This document shows positions 11,756 to 23,236 of a stretch of DNA of 64,000 nt, piece by piece. Position 1 is the first letter of the stretch. The number at the start of each line of letters is the position of its first letter. The notes below the pieces were generated by a model. That model saw only the letters and a list, made by a program, of their open reading frames with translations. It was not told where the DNA came from and made no database searches. The stretch is from Torymus aiolomorphi (taxonomy: Eukaryota; Arthropoda; Insecta; Hymenoptera; Torymidae): positions 91,016,522-91,080,521 of the forward strand of contig CM070877.1 in the NCBI GenBank assembly GCA_036365515.1, read 5' to 3'. The position numbers and the translations under genes were made by a program.

Positions 11756-12130
11756 TTTTATGTATATTTTGGCGTTTAAAATCGTTTTTACAGATTTAAC
11801 TCGTCAGGTATTTATTTTACATGAAAATCTTAAATTGGAAAAGTTTTATTTAACTATTATCTTTAACTTATGTATTGAATATTTTTGTGTAAAATTAAAT
11901 ACTGTCAAGTTACAGTCGAAAATCGTCCATTTTATGTGTATTTTGGCGCTTAAAATCGTTTTTATAAGTCTAACTCGTCAGAAGTTGATGTTATAAAAAA
12001 ATGTTAAATAGAAAAAAGTTTTGTTTCAATATTATCTAGAACTTTTACATTTAACATTTTTGTGTAAAATCATATCCTGTCAAGTTATAGCCGAAAATGG
12101 TCCATTTTTTACCTTTTTTTGTCGTTTTTT
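11756..12130. repeat. Degenerate tandem repeat, period about 175 bp
   Basis: Two clear copies begin TTTTATGT(A/G)TATTTTGGCG at 11756 and 11931, followed by a third, more diverged start near 12106. The sequence is AT-rich and noncoding. It lies between HEL copy 2 and the gypsy pol remnant; 12131-12516 holds nothing I can name. Confidence 0.7.
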
Positions 12131-12516
12131 GCAGTTGTCTTGGGAAATATTGCTCGTAGCAGAAAATGTTCAATAGGAAAAATATGTCTTTTAATTAGTT
12201 TTAGCAGATACATGGGTCAGATCTTTACGACAACTTAAATTTGTATACATTAAGGTTAAAACTCGATTTTTTAACATCCTTATTTGCTCTGGCATTTTTG
12301 TAATTTTCGATGGATTTGGCTCGGTAGGGAAACATAAATTACATATAATTAGACGAGTATCTGGTCCAAAATTCGTTTGGATCTACCAAAAATTCGTTGA
12401 GATAATTGAGAAACTTGAATACATACGGACGTACAGACATACATACATCACAGAAAACGCTTAAAACGAACTCATTTTTGGTGGAAAATACTTTTTAAGC
12501 ATTAAATTGTTAGTTC

Positions 12517-13726
12517 TTGAAGTCAGACAATTTTCGCTCTCGTGAAATTATAAGGCTCTCCCGAGCAGCGGTCGTGCCTAAAAAGGAGAGTGTTAAATTG
12601 TCGTTGCAGAATATTTCTTCTAGAGATGAATATATGAAAACATATTTATCTCAATATGACTCTTTAGTTGTTCTCGATGATATCTTATACAGGGAATGGA
12701 TTTATTCTAACCTGAAAACAAAAGTTCTTCAATAGGTTGTCCCTAGAAACTATGTCAACACTATTTTAGAAGAAGCCCCTGATTCTCCTTCTGGTGGTCA
12801 CTTTGGTGTTAATAAAACGTTACAGAAAATTCGTAAAAGATTGTATTGGGCTTCTTGTAAAAAGATGTTAAAAGTTGGTGTAGATCTTGTTCAATTTGTA
12901 TTGCAAAGACAGGTCCATCAGATAAAGGTCACAATGAGATGAGAATCTACAATGTAGGAGTAACTTTTGAGAGAATCCAAATGGATATTTTAGGACCTTT
13001 CATTACTAAATGGGTAGAAGCTTTTCCTCTCTGTCTAATATGAGAACAAAAGCTATTGCTGAAGTATTTGTTCGTGAAATCATGTGAAGATATTCAGTTC
13101 CTCTTGAAGTTCACACTGATCAGAGTCGCAACTTTGACTCTAAGCTAATTAAGGTACTGTATCAGTTGTTAGGAATTCGGAAGACTAGGGTAAGACCATT
13201 ACACCCTCAATCGAATGGTCAGGTAGAAAGACAAAACAGAACGATACTAGAATACTTGACCAAATACATAACAGATAACCAAAAAGATTGAGATGGTTGG
13301 ATTAACTTGTATCTTTTAGCTTACAGATCCGCGGTACACGCAACAACTGGATCACACCAGCGGAGATGTACACCCGTACATACTTGAGGCTTTCTCTGGA
13401 TTTGATACGTGGATGTCCTCCTGAAGAAGAAGATTGTCCTAACTATGACAGTTACGTCCAGAAACTAGAAACCAACATCAACAAAATTCATCAATAAACA
13501 CGAAAGAACATTTCCCTTTCCTTAAAACATACGAAAAGAACCTATGATAGAATATCCAGACATGTCAACTTTCAAGAACAACAGAAAGTATGGTTGTATA
13601 ATCCTCGCCGAGTCAAAGGAAGGACAACGAAGCTCCAAAGTGATTAAGAAGGATCTTACGAGATTGTCAAGAAGATCAATCACATCGTTTTCTGCATCCA
13701 GAAGACACCGAATCACAAAAAGAAGA
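12517..13726 (+). pseudogene. Ty3/gypsy pol remnant: integrase
   Basis: Read across several frames, the region gives a standard gypsy C-terminal pol. First comes a linker with YDSLVVLDDILYREWI, then an HHCC-type zinc-binding segment with GGHFGVNKTLQKIRKRLYW, then integrase-core traces including a motif that reads as PHPQSNGQVERQNRT with frame correction. The tail has VWLYNPRRVKGRT, the usual post-core segment. A stop at 12733-12735 and at least three later frameshifts or stops inactivate it. The RT and RNase H parts upstream are absent, so the element is 5'-truncated or rearranged. Confidence 0.8.
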
Positions 13727-13915
13727 TCATTAATATTTATAGCAGTCAGGTTGCCCTTCTTTATAATCACCCTCGCAGAATCTGAAATAAAAACTTAGTT
13801 AAAACCTGGAAAAATAAAAATTTATTAGCAAAGGACTATGCGAGTGCCCCCCACCACCAAATTTCCCAATTGCCCAACGTTTTGAGCCTGCTCCGGCTCC
13901 TCCTCAGGGACCCTT
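13727..13915 (-). repeat. Penelope-like terminal fragment (copy 1)
   Basis: The segment matches 14851-15025 closely, starting at ATTAATATTTAT and including the PLE signature around GAGCCTGCTCCGGCTCCTCC. Its hammerhead-like core (13871-13915) has decayed: the GAAA box reads AAAA and GUC reads GUU. It joins the end of the gypsy integrase directly. Sequence 13916-14100 is probably more of the same insertion or gypsy tail. Confidence 0.65.
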
Positions 13916-14099
13916 TTGCTCTACTCACGGTTATTTTGATCCGTGGTTTTCCCGTGAGGCGCAGTGCAAATGCCAGAGCAGGGACAGAGGTGAGGTACCA
14001 CGGCATGCCAACTTTCCACTTATGTCCAAGAATTACCGATAAGACTTTACCCACCGATGATGAAATGATGATACCCCCAAAAATGACGATACTACATTA

Positions 14100-14390
14100 T
14101 AAGAGACGGGTCCTCTGACCAGATGAGTGAAGGCTCAATCCGCCTAAAAAGTAGACGATTCCAAAAAGATTTTGAGATGATTTCAAGAAGATTTCAAGAT
14201 GGACCACATCAAGAGACGGGCCCTTTGGCCGAGTGAGCCAAGGATCAGCCCGCTTGAAGATGATGCCATTTTGTTTCGTTCTGGAAGATGATGCCAGTTT
14301 GATTCATTTGGAAGAAAAGAACTATTTTTTGAAGAGATGGACCGTTTTGATCGGGTGAGCGAAGGATCAGCCCGCCTGAAGAAGACGTCT
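14100..14390. repeat. Three imperfect tandem copies in the gypsy 3' region
   Basis: A core of about 48 bp, with the pattern GAGACGGGCC..GAGTGAGC..AAGGATCAGCCCGC, occurs three times (near 14100, 14211 and 14333), with variable spacers between. It lies between integrase and 3' LTR of the gypsy element and has no clear coding role. Confidence 0.75.
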
Positions 14391-14983
14391 TCTTTTTCGT
14401 TTTTATCTTAAAGGGGTCGGACACCTTTAAAATGACGAAAAATCAATTTTTTTTATTACATATTTTACTAAAAAACCACTTGTAGAATATGTCCCAATTA
14501 GTTTTAAAGCATTATCTATTTTTGTTTTAAGAATATACACAAAACACTGATAAAGCTTTTCATTTGTTTTTTGTTCAAATTACATTTTTCCCCTTGTATA
14601 CATAATTATATAATCATATATTATTTCTACTAATTTTTTTTTCATTTCACTGTTCTTAATATATTTAAAATTCTCACTCTAAATATCTGTCTGTAAATAC
14701 TTTAAAAGATCCAAAAATAATATTTTAAACATTAATACAAAGATAAAAAATAAATAATATAATTTATGGACGGTATTTTTGACAAAAATAAAAATTTCAA
14801 CTGATAAGAATTTTTCCATCGGTCTTACAGTCTTACAAATTAAATTAAAATAATTAATATTTATGGCAGTCAGATTGCCCTTGTTTATAATCACCCCCGC
14901 AGAATCTGAAATAAAAACTTAATTAAAATCTGGAAAAAACTTTGTTAGCAAAGGATGATCTGACTGCCCACCACCACCACATT

Positions 14984-15023
14984 GTCCGACGTTTCGAGCC
15001 TGCTCCGGCTCCTCCTCAGGGAC
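14984..15023 (-). ncRNA. Hammerhead-ribozyme-like motif of the Penelope-like element
   Basis: On the minus strand in order: GUCC (half of helix I, 15023-15020), CUGAGGA (15019-15013), helix II GAGCC/GGCUC with a six-base loop (15011-14996), GAAA (14995-14992), C then GUC (14990-14988), and GGAC closing helix I (14987-14984). Conserved CUGANGA, GAAA and GUC boxes are all present in order with a minimal helix III, the arrangement described for PLE hammerheads. One extra G lies between CUGAGGA and helix II, so activity is uncertain. Confidence 0.55.
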
Positions 15024-15136
15024 TGAAATAAAACCCGCGATACACCTCCTTATATACCATGCACCCATACCCCCTTCTTTTCTCTTACCCCACCACCCTC
15101 CACATTCCCCTCTCCAACTTGCCATTCTCACTTAAA

Positions 15137-15720
15137 TTAATAAAGAATGTTATCTAATTTACTTGACTCTATCATTAAATTTACATTATTCCGATTTCTT
15201 AGAATGTGAATACTTTCAAGGCTTTCCCTCTTATATTTATTCTTAATCCCCTGTTCCAAAATATCCACACTCCCAAAATCGAAAGAATGCAAACTATTTA
15301 AACAATGTTCTTTCAAACCCGATGTACAACTTGAGCTGCGTAAACTATATTGATGTTCATATATTCTCTTTTTCAAATATCTACCCGTTTGACCAATATA
15401 ACAACCATTACAATCCCTACAATTAATTTTATAAACAACTCCCGATTTCAAACATTTATCATCCTTGTCTTTACAATTACTAAATAACCTTTCTAAATTA
15501 TTATCATTTCTAAAGAAAACTTGAATATTATGTTTACTAAAAACCCTTCTAATCCTTTCCGACAAACCTCTAACATATGGTAAACTAAAATATGCATTCT
15601 TTCCATTTCTATTCCTTGTTTGATTATCTACCCGCTGCTTCAATCCACCATTATAAATTTCCCACACTCTCTCATCAATCATTTTATCAATAAATTTTAC
15701 GGGATAACTATTTTTAATAA
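15137..15720 (-). pseudogene. Penelope-like GIY-YIG endonuclease domain
   Basis: This is the C-terminal endonuclease of a PLE polyprotein, which nicks target DNA to prime reverse transcription. The frame is open from about 15720 to the stop at 15137. A linker contains SLPYVRGLSERIRRVFSKHN and a Cys-rich CKSGVVYKINCRDC. It is followed by the catalytic GCYIGQTGRYLKKRIYEH (GIY-YIG equivalent VVYKI..CYIG plus conserved Arg) and a downstream Glu-containing segment. The domain itself has no stops. The upstream RT domain is absent because of 5' truncation, so the copy cannot function alone. Confidence 0.9.
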
Positions 15721-15883
15721 ATGTTTATCAGTTGATATTAAATTGCAGTCGACATAAGTAATATTTTTAATGAAAAATAAAAATTTGATTTTAAAACTTA
15801 TATAGCAGTTAAGTTGGTACCGTAACAACCTGACTTATCAACGACAGCCTCTTACAGGCTCACAGCTCACTCCTTTATTGTAA

Positions 15884-16100
15884 CAGTGAATCCACATTGC
15901 ATGTCGTATGCCCTATGCCGTATGCCGTATGCCGTCAGAAAAATAGTTGTTGTCCGAAATCTATAATATTTATAACTCTATGTTTACAATTCCTATAGGA
16001 TTTATAACCATAGAGTTATAAATCCTATAGATTTCAGACAACAACTTTTTTTCTGACGGTATACGGCATACAGCATATGGCATGCAATGTGGATTCACTG
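15884..16100. mobile_element. Palindromic MITE, 217 bp, TAA target duplication
   Basis: Arms of nearly 100 bp start with CAGTGAATCCACATTGCATG and pair with the right side. TAA at 15881-15883 and 16101-16103 flanks it. A 3-bp TWA duplication suggests PIF/Harbinger, though TA-duplicating families are not fully excluded. An internal GCCGTAT motif is repeated tandemly near 15905-15935. Confidence 0.8.
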
Positions 16101-16433
16101 TAACAGAGCTGATTTTAACCTATGTAAAAGTCCGCAAGCAATGTAAACATGCACAGCTGTCATTTCATATAAATACTGTGATATCAGCATCAGCACCCTT
16201 TTTATACAAAGTTTTGTTCTTAATTTTCATTGTTTCCAACGGATTTTGGAGTAAACATTTAGTATATCATAATACGTAAAGGTCTTTTAAATTAGTTTTT
16301 AAAAGTGTTTGAATAATACGTGTGACAGTTGAATTAATGTTTTAGAAATAGCTTTTAGTACTTGAAATTTTATTGAAAACTTTATACTTAAAATAACAGG
16401 GATTGATACTAAAGAAAAATTAAGTCTATATTG

Positions 16434-16686
16434 ACTATTACAAAAAACATTTAGTGACAAATTTAAATCAACTTCTAAAGGAAGCGAAATATATGCTATT
16501 GTGCAGAAAAATGTTATGGAACCTTCGCTTCTGTCAGAAAGCTACCATTATCAGCCATTGCCTGAATCTCACTATGATATAATTGACATTTTATTTTCTG
16601 AAGTAAAAACAGTTATGCACTGCAGTAAATATGTATCAGTCGTATTCTCTTTATTAAGTAATAATATTATATGTGAAAAAGGATAA
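16434..16686 (+). pseudogene. Unrecognised open stretch inside the TTAA element
   Basis: A frame of about 80 codons is open here, including ESYHYQPLPESHYDIIDILF. It has no domain I know. It could be a remnant of the protein of the surrounding 14412-17593 element or a chance frame in AT-rich DNA. Sequence 16687-17180 shows nothing further. Confidence 0.2.
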
Positions 16687-17182
16687 TGAAGGACAGGTAA
16701 AGAAGTTCACCTTATCAGACATTAAAAGAAGATCAATATAGGAACGTTGCTGCTATAAACATTTTTATCAAGCATTTGGCTATGGCGATACTGGCTTTAT
16801 AATATGCATGAAGGATTTTGGATTTCTCAACACGTTCTTTATTTACCTTAGTTTATGTATAAGAATCTAATATATGTAATAAAGATTATTAAAAACATAT
16901 GCATTTAAAAGCACCAAAGGATCTACATATTAAACCACTTAACAAACTTGACTGACTGATGTGGATATGTCTGTTACGCGTGCTCATAGCTTACAAGTCT
17001 GATAGATCGTATACTGAGGTACCAGAATATTTGTTCTAAATGTAAAATATTTTGAGCGAAAAACAATATTTTTTTGTATTTCAGGGCAGAGATGGAGTTA
17101 AGAAATAAAGAAGAAGAAATAAAGAAGTATTTTAGTAATTTTATCTTTAAAGCTGTTTTCTACATAATGTAAAATTTTGGGC

Positions 17183-17425
17183 TCTGCCGTCGACTTCAGA
17201 TTCAGGAACTGCATATATTTTAATGGTAGAGGTCCTAAAATTTTGGTATTTTATATGTCTATTGACTGAAGAGTTGTATGTATCCAATTTATTTGATTAA
17301 ATAAGTTTTTACGGTCAGAGATTGCTAAAAAATCTGAATTTCACTTAAATTTAAGATTTTTTAGCAGTTTTTCCCCATTAAAATATATGCAGTTCCTGAA
17401 TCTGGAGTCGACGGCAGAGAAAAAT
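17183..17425. repeat. Inverted repeat with GTCGAC
   Basis: Arms of about 50 bp containing CTGCCGTCGACTTCAGATTC and its complement flank a 125-bp centre. The arms sit near the right end of the 14412-17593 element. It may be a small MITE or a foldback part of its host element. Confidence 0.6.
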
Positions 17426-17620
17426 TTTGAAATGGCCATATATTTGGTTAAAATCGATCAAAATTTTTTTTGGGTCTCATTTTATCATAAATTGAATATA
17501 TTTTTAGGATATTACTTCTAAATATTTCTAATTATGAAAATTAATTTTTTTCAGGTCATTTTATGAAGAAAATTGTAAAGGTGTCTGACCCCTTTTAGAT
17601 AGACGGGACGATAATCTGAA

Positions 17621-17887
17621 AAGAGGGGGAATAATGTTATGTGTTAGTCTATTGTCATCGAACATGAAAAGAACGAATGCGTTGCTAAGCGATTAGTTTG
17701 TTGTACTCGATTCAATTTAGTTTTTCAGTTTTATTATATAATTTATAATAATATAAAATATATATAATTTAGTTGATTCGAGTGCTTGTATTGACAATAC
17801 TTTTTATCGTATGTGTTTACGACCTTGAATAAGCTAAATGTTGTTCATTTTATTAATAATTATTAATTATTGTATGTGTGTGTAACA
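17621..17887 (+). repeat. Polypurine tract and 3' LTR of the gypsy element
   Basis: AAGAGGGGGAATAA (17621-17634) is a good polypurine tract. It is followed at once by an LTR from TGTTATGTGTTAG (17635) to GTGTGTAACA (17887), 253 bp with short TGTTA/TAACA inverted ends. It lies on the strand of the integrase remnant upstream. The matching 5' LTR is absent from the window. Confidence 0.75.
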
Positions 17888-19008
17888 ATATTATGTACTC
17901 ACGTTATTAATGAAAAAATAATAAATATATATTTTCTGTAACTCTTATAGAATTATTTTCAAAGCCTTTTCTCTATACACAATAACCCAAATATTATTCT
18001 TAAAAAAAAATTAATAATATTTTAAATAAATGTTATTATAAATAAATGTGGAAACTGCTTTAGCCATTGCAATTTCATTAGAAAAAATATTATCATATTT
18101 TTCAGGTGAAAATCACGTGATAATCATCTAATAATCAGGTGATGTTGGCACAATTTTCTTATGATTATCACCTGATTACCAGCTGATGATAATCAGCTGA
18201 ACTTTTTCAATATGGTTAAAAGGGAGATTTTCAATTTTGGTTATTTTTATTTTCAATTTTTGACTATAATGTTTTTGTTGTATTCTATGGAACCATAGTG
18301 AAAATTCCTATTTAGTTTTTGCCATAACCGATTTAGAGAGAAAGTTATATAAATATTCATTTAACTAAATAGAACTTTATTCAGAACCAAAAGTGTTTTT
18401 ACATTAGAGAATTCGAAAATCTAGAACATAATAACGTCTGTTGTTCGACCTTAATACATCTGTTATAAAATTTTTTTATCTCGTAAGTTGCGGGCAATTA
18501 AAACTGTCAAAGCAGTGAAAAATTACTATTTTCACTGTTTTTACAGCTTTAATTGTATATAACTTTTTTCAGTGATCTATTTCCATCTTCACGAAGGTCG
18601 CATTTTAAAGGTAACATTTTTTACAAATCTTTTAGCCTTTGGTGAGGGATATTGATACTGTCGCATTCGCCTTAAACATATTTTGAATGGCGTTCTGTCA
18701 AGTCTAAATTAGCAAAATAATTGGCATTGATTTGCAAAAATTCTCAGTAATTCTACTTAAAATTTGCAAACTTTTTCCCATTTAATATGCTATACGAAAA
18801 GTTTCTTTTTTTCTAGTTGAAAATCATAAAAATTGAAGTTTTATATAAAAATGCAAAGTTTTTAAATTTTCAATTAATTGTAACTATAGAACCATCACAT
18901 GTTTTGCTCTAAAACTTTATATTTGTATTTTAGGGCTAATTTGGTATAAGTAAAAATATTTTAAGCAATTTTAAAATTTTAAGCTGAATAGTTGACATGA
19001 AGTTTCCC

Positions 19009-19044
<36 letters not shown>

Positions 19045-19074
19045 TCTTATATTATATAGTTGTTTTGAAAATCA
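17888..19074. other. AT-rich DNA without genes
   Basis: I see no coding sequence. A short cluster of inverted GATAATCA(C/G)(C/G)TGA motifs at about 18100-18205 could be a small palindromic insertion. An interrupted (TA)n run lies at 19010-19043. Confidence 0.5.
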
Positions 19075-20625
19075 CGAGAGTTTCAACTTCCTGAACCCTT
19101 CTCTCTTACCCTCCTCAACCCTTCTTTCACCCGCCTCAACTCTCCCCAATCCCCTCCTCTTCCCCTCCCATCGCCAGTCCTTCCAACCCTCCTCACAATA
19201 TTTTCCATTACCTTCTTATAACAATACTGTATAGTTATAAGCATTTTTCTTACGACCTAGCCTCCCCCTTCCACTCCTAGTTCCCAGCGCTCCACATCCA
19301 CTCTCCATCCGCTCCTCTTTCTCCCCAAAATAACGTAAAAAATCAGTAGAAACGTTTTGCATGTTCATTTCAAACAGCCGCTCCGTTTCCGCTTCCTCAG
19401 CTCCCTAGATGCTCTCCTTAGCTATTGGTCGTAGTCTTGCCCCCTACCGCTCCCTTTACCATTTCCCTTTTTACTCCTCAAAATAAAAGTTTAGCAGCTA
19501 CACTTACCGCTCCGCGGCCAATTCTCAGCCGCTCACCCTTCGCTCACTGGACGCTTTTTAGACTTTGAAAGAGCCAGACAGTAACTGACATAGAGATAGA
19601 GTACTAGAGTCAGCGACAGAAATACAGAGTCTTAGAGTCAGCGACACAATGATAACGAAAGTCACTGTCTCTATATCTGTCTCTTTCTCCTTATCTTGGT
19701 TTCTGTCTCTTTGTCTATGTCTCTTTGTCTTGTCCATGTCTCTTTGTCCTATCTTTGCCTCTGTCTCACAGCATGGTCTTACCTCAATAAATTAAAATAT
19801 TTTTTTATTGTGTGAAGATCAAAGAATACTAATACACCTAATAAGTTACACTAATAAGTCACATTATTTCTTTGTCTCTGACTTCGACTTGAACTCGCTG
19901 TCCCTGACTCCTTACCTCTTCCTCCCTATCTCTGTATTTTTTTCTACCTTTCTTTGTTTCTCGGTCTCTGTTGCTCTCGCCCCATCTTAGTCACAGATGC
20001 TATGTCAGTTTCTGTCTCTGTCTGTCTATCCCTGTTTCTATCTTCCTGTTTTTGCCCTTATCTCTATATCTCTGTCTAAATAACTTCGACTGTCACCGGC
20101 TCTATCTCTTTGTCACTGTCTCTCCGTCTCACACTCTCTTTCCATATTCTCTTTCTTCTCGTCTTCGTTTCTACCTCTCCGACTATGTCAGTTTATTTCG
20201 ATCTTCCTATCGCTGTCCCTCTGGCTCTAACATCTTTTTTCTGTCTCACCTCATGGTCTTTCCGCAATAAATTCATATTTTTTTTTTTTATAGTATCGAT
20301 ATCAAAGATACTAAAGCACTGATCTGCAAACCTCGCCAAGCCTTTGCGACTATCTCTCTCTCTCTGTATACCTCTGCCTATATATCTTTGCCTTGCTGTC
20401 TCTGTTTCTCTGGTCCTATTTCCTTCTCACGATAACTAACTTATCTACATATAAGTCTCGGTATGTCTGACTCTATGTTTCTATTTCTTTGTTTCTGCTC
20501 TCAGCTCCTATCACTTTCGAATGACACTGTTTTTCTGCGTCTCTGACCCTGTCTCTATGACCCTGTCACTGACTGCTTGTCTCATCCTCCCTGTCTCTTT
20601 CTTTCTTCCCAGTTGAAAATATTCA
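19075..20625. repeat. Pyrimidine-rich simple sequence
   Basis: First a CTCCCC-rich part (19080-19560), then roughly 1 kb of degenerate TCTCTG/TCTTTGTC hexamer-like sequence. Apparent frames here (for example 19808-20322) are simple-sequence artefacts rich in Ser, Leu and Phe. Confidence 0.8.
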
Positions 20626-20639
20626 TGTAGATTTTATTC

Positions 20640-21213
20640 TGATTTTCATATGGAATCCACATAGAATCCATATGGTATCAATGTAGATTCCATACGTATT
20701 TCATTTAGATTCCATATGGAAAACAGTCCCAAAAGAGACTCCCACATAGATAGATTCCCACATGGATTTCTATCATAAACACTTGCCGAGCTAAATCCGT
20801 ATGGATTTTCATAAAGATTTCCATGTAGAAATCTACGTAAAGAGTACGCATTTTACATAGATTTCCGTATGGACATAGCTACTAACATTTGTCGAGGAAA
20901 ATTCGTATGGATATTCGTGAAGATTTCCATGTAGAAATTCAGGTAAAGAATATGTGGTTCACATATGGTGCACATAGATTTCCATATGGATTTTTCTTCC
21001 AACACTTGCCGAACAAAATACGTATAGACTTTCATTTAGATTTCCATGTAGAAATCCAGGTAAAGAGTAGGTGTTCCTCATAGATTTCTGTATGGATATA
21101 GCTACTAACATTTGCCGAAGAAAATTCGTATGGACACTCGTGAAGATTTTCATGTAGAAATCCATGTAAAGAGTGGGTGGTTCATAGAGATTTCCATATG
21201 GATTTTTTTCCAA
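20640..21213. repeat. Degenerate tandem repeat, period about 110 bp
   Basis: Copies begin with (A/C)TTGCCGA..AAAAT(T/C)CGTATGG at about 20780, 20887, 21003 and 21109 and contain TTCCATGTAGAAAT and GTAAAGAGT. A single partial copy in inverted orientation follows the right end of the 31 kb block (52089-52140). Confidence 0.8.
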
Positions 21214-22952
21214 CCCTGTTAAAAAAAATAAGCTAAAAAAAATAACTCAAAAAAAAAACAGCTAAAAAATATAGCTATATCGTCATGACATACAGCTGTA
21301 TTTCGTTGGATATGCAGTTATATTTTTTATCTGAAAATATAGTTAAATTTTTAGCTGTAAATCCAAGTAAACGATTACGACCTATTAACACCTGGAAATT
21401 TAGTTAAAATTTTTAGATGTAAATCCACCTGTTAACAACTGGAAATTTAGCTAAAATCCACCTATGAATAACTGGAAATCCAGTGATATATTTAGTGCCA
21501 TGGAAATTTCCAGCTACTAATAGGTAAAAATTGAGTTAATTTTTCACTTGTAAATACACCTACAAATTTATTATTAAATGGAAATATAGGTAGATTGAAA
21601 GGCGAAAACATAGCTATATTTTTTAGCTACAGATAGAGCTATATTTTATTCTCGATTTGGCCATATTTTTTAGCTGTAAATCAATGTATTAATTTATGGA
21701 TTGGATTGTTAATTTTATTTTAGGCTAATAACAACAAAATTTACAGTTCATATCTGTGTAACATAGGTATATTGAAAAAGAAATATTTATATACATAGTA
21801 TTACAATTTAAAACTAAAAAGAACTTTTCTCCTTCGAATATATTCAAATATATATTTGAGCCGTTATTTACATGGTTTAAATACTATTGGCGTACCCCAA
21901 GTCACCCATACACACTATAAGTATACTAGCGTGTTGACATGAACGACGCCTGAGCTGAAATTATCCAGACGGTCCTTTTCATGATTTGATATGTATGGTT
22001 TGCAAGTGATATTAACAAGCGATACTTAATTATTATCACATACCATTGAATTAGGAAAAAATCCACACAGAGAAAAATTTATTTGTAGACATCACTGTGT
22101 TTATCAGAAAATTTATTATTTTACAGCGCTGGGACACACTCGACATGTGGGATACTTACTGTTTGAAACAGTAATTTTTATGATTTTCGTAGCAAATTTT
22201 ACTTTTTAAATCATAATTTTTATTATTTTTGTAGCAAATTTTACTATTTGAAATATTAATTTTTATTATTTTTCAGCAGTCATGAAAAGTACTATTTCAA
22301 ATAGTAAAAATCTCATATGTCGAGTGTGTCCCAGCGCTATTATAAAAAATAATATATTTTCTCTATGTCTGTAATAAATATTATATTGTTTTAAAGTTAC
22401 TGCTAAGTTTCCTCTTTCACTATACGTTATATAACAATAACTTGTACTTGTACTATGGCATGAATGAACACTGACATTTCATAACTTTACACCTCTGCCA
22501 ATGTGTAGAAAGGAGAAGCGATGGTCAACGAGTCTCGTGCTTACGCTACTCGATGCCGACTCGCAATAGCAAAATCTCACGAGGACGGCGCCGAGCGCGC
22601 TAACGTGTACTCGACATTAGCAGCTATCAAGAACAGTCATGATAGCGACAGCGACAGCGCGAGGAGGCGACGTCTTGGCGATAATGTCCCCGTTGACAGA
22701 ACTTAGATTAAATTTTACGCCAAGTCTCATATAACAAAATAAAGTGAAAAGTATCTTACAAAATTTGAGTCCTGACTAGTCTTGGTGAATTCACATATAC
22801 TTATAAAAGCACTTTACATATGAAAGAGTATTTAAATGTTGATGGCTTTACTAGTTTATTAACATTAATCGATTTTTAAATAAATTGTTTGTACATTAAT
22901 TATTATTTATTATAATTGAAGTTTTTTCTCCACTACTCATTGTTGTACTATA
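21214..22952. repeat. Foldback unit 1, left outer arm (X)
   Basis: Matches, inverted, 44401-45479 plus 46990-47565. Its first 700 bp contain repeated motifs of the type ACTGGAAAT(T/C)..AGCTAAAAT. A hairpin at 22127-22341 pairs GCGCTGGGACACACTCGACA with its complement. The right side carries the small frame at 22521-22706. Confidence 0.75.
22521..22706 (+). CDS. Small repeated ORF, copy 1 (function unknown)
   Basis: A 61-codon frame starts MVNESRAYATRCRLAIAKSH and ends PVDRT, then stop. Related frames occur at 44605-44844 (minus) and 47661-47819 (plus), all within the X region, with most differences being substitutions rather than frame changes. The DNA here is noticeably more GC-rich than its surroundings. 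No domain is recognisable. It could be a small element-encoded protein, a captured host exon, or a chance frame in a conserved noncoding segment. Confidence 0.3.
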   Translation: MVNESRAYATRCRLAIAKSHEDGAERANVYSTLAAIKNSHDSDSDSARRRRLGDNVPVDRT

Positions 22953-23236
22953 CACTGAAAAAACTCTGGCACGAGAGGCGTCTTTATTCCGTTATGAAGG
23001 ACGTCTTAAGTTTATGTACGTCTGTTGTCCCTGGCGACAAGTCTCTTGTGCGGCAAGGGAGTTCTGCCGTCCCTTTTTCGTCTGCTCAACCGCCGTGTGG
23101 CACACTCGTCACGGCACGTCTCTTATCCCGACAGGGACGTAAGAGCTCCCTTACCAGGAACAACAGACATACGAAATCGTCGGGGCGACTTCTCTTTTCA
23201 TTTTGGAACGTCTTGGTTGCCAGAGTTTTTTCAGTG
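22953..23236. mobile_element. MITE, 284 bp, TA-flanked
   Basis: Terminal inverted repeats CACTGAAAAAACTCTGGC flank an unrelated GC-rich centre with inverted segments. TA lies on both sides. It is absent from the corresponding place in the opposite arm and in unit 2. This fits a Tc1/mariner-type MITE. Confidence 0.8.

Larger units (their letters stand above)
14851..15720 (-). mobile_element. 5'-truncated Penelope-like retroelement (copy 2)
   Basis: The minus strand holds the 3' end of a PLE: a GIY-YIG endonuclease frame, then a tail with a hammerhead-like motif, ending near 14851 at ATAAATATTAAT. The reverse transcriptase is missing, which is common because PLE copies are often 5'-truncated. 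It lies inside the 14412-17593 element. Confidence 0.85.
14412..17593. mobile_element. TTAA-flanked element of 3.2 kb
   Basis: The left end AGGGGTCGGACACCTTTA follows TTAA at 14408-14411. The right end, read inward, is AGGGGTCAGACACCTTTA and is followed by TTTA at 17594-17597, one base off. It carries a Penelope-like fragment and a MITE, so much of its length is secondary insertion. No transposase is recognisable, so it may be non-autonomous. Ends with a G-run and GACACC resemble the foldback at 2429-3093, suggesting one superfamily. Confidence 0.65.
12517..17887 (+). mobile_element. Truncated Ty3/gypsy element with nested insertions
   Basis: The integrase remnant at 12517-13726, the linker at 14100-14411 and the polypurine tract plus LTR at 17598-17887 are pieces of one plus-strand element. 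Between them sit Penelope-like sequence (from 13727) and the TTAA-flanked insertion 14412-17593. The flanks of the latter join naturally into gypsy 3' sequence. Confidence 0.65.

Noticed and set aside
13522..14118. Overlapping frames on both strands
   Set aside because: They cover the decayed gypsy integrase tail and Penelope-like terminal sequence rather than separate genes.
19808..20322. Ser/Leu/Phe-rich frames
   Set aside because: Products of degenerate TCTCTG simple sequence.
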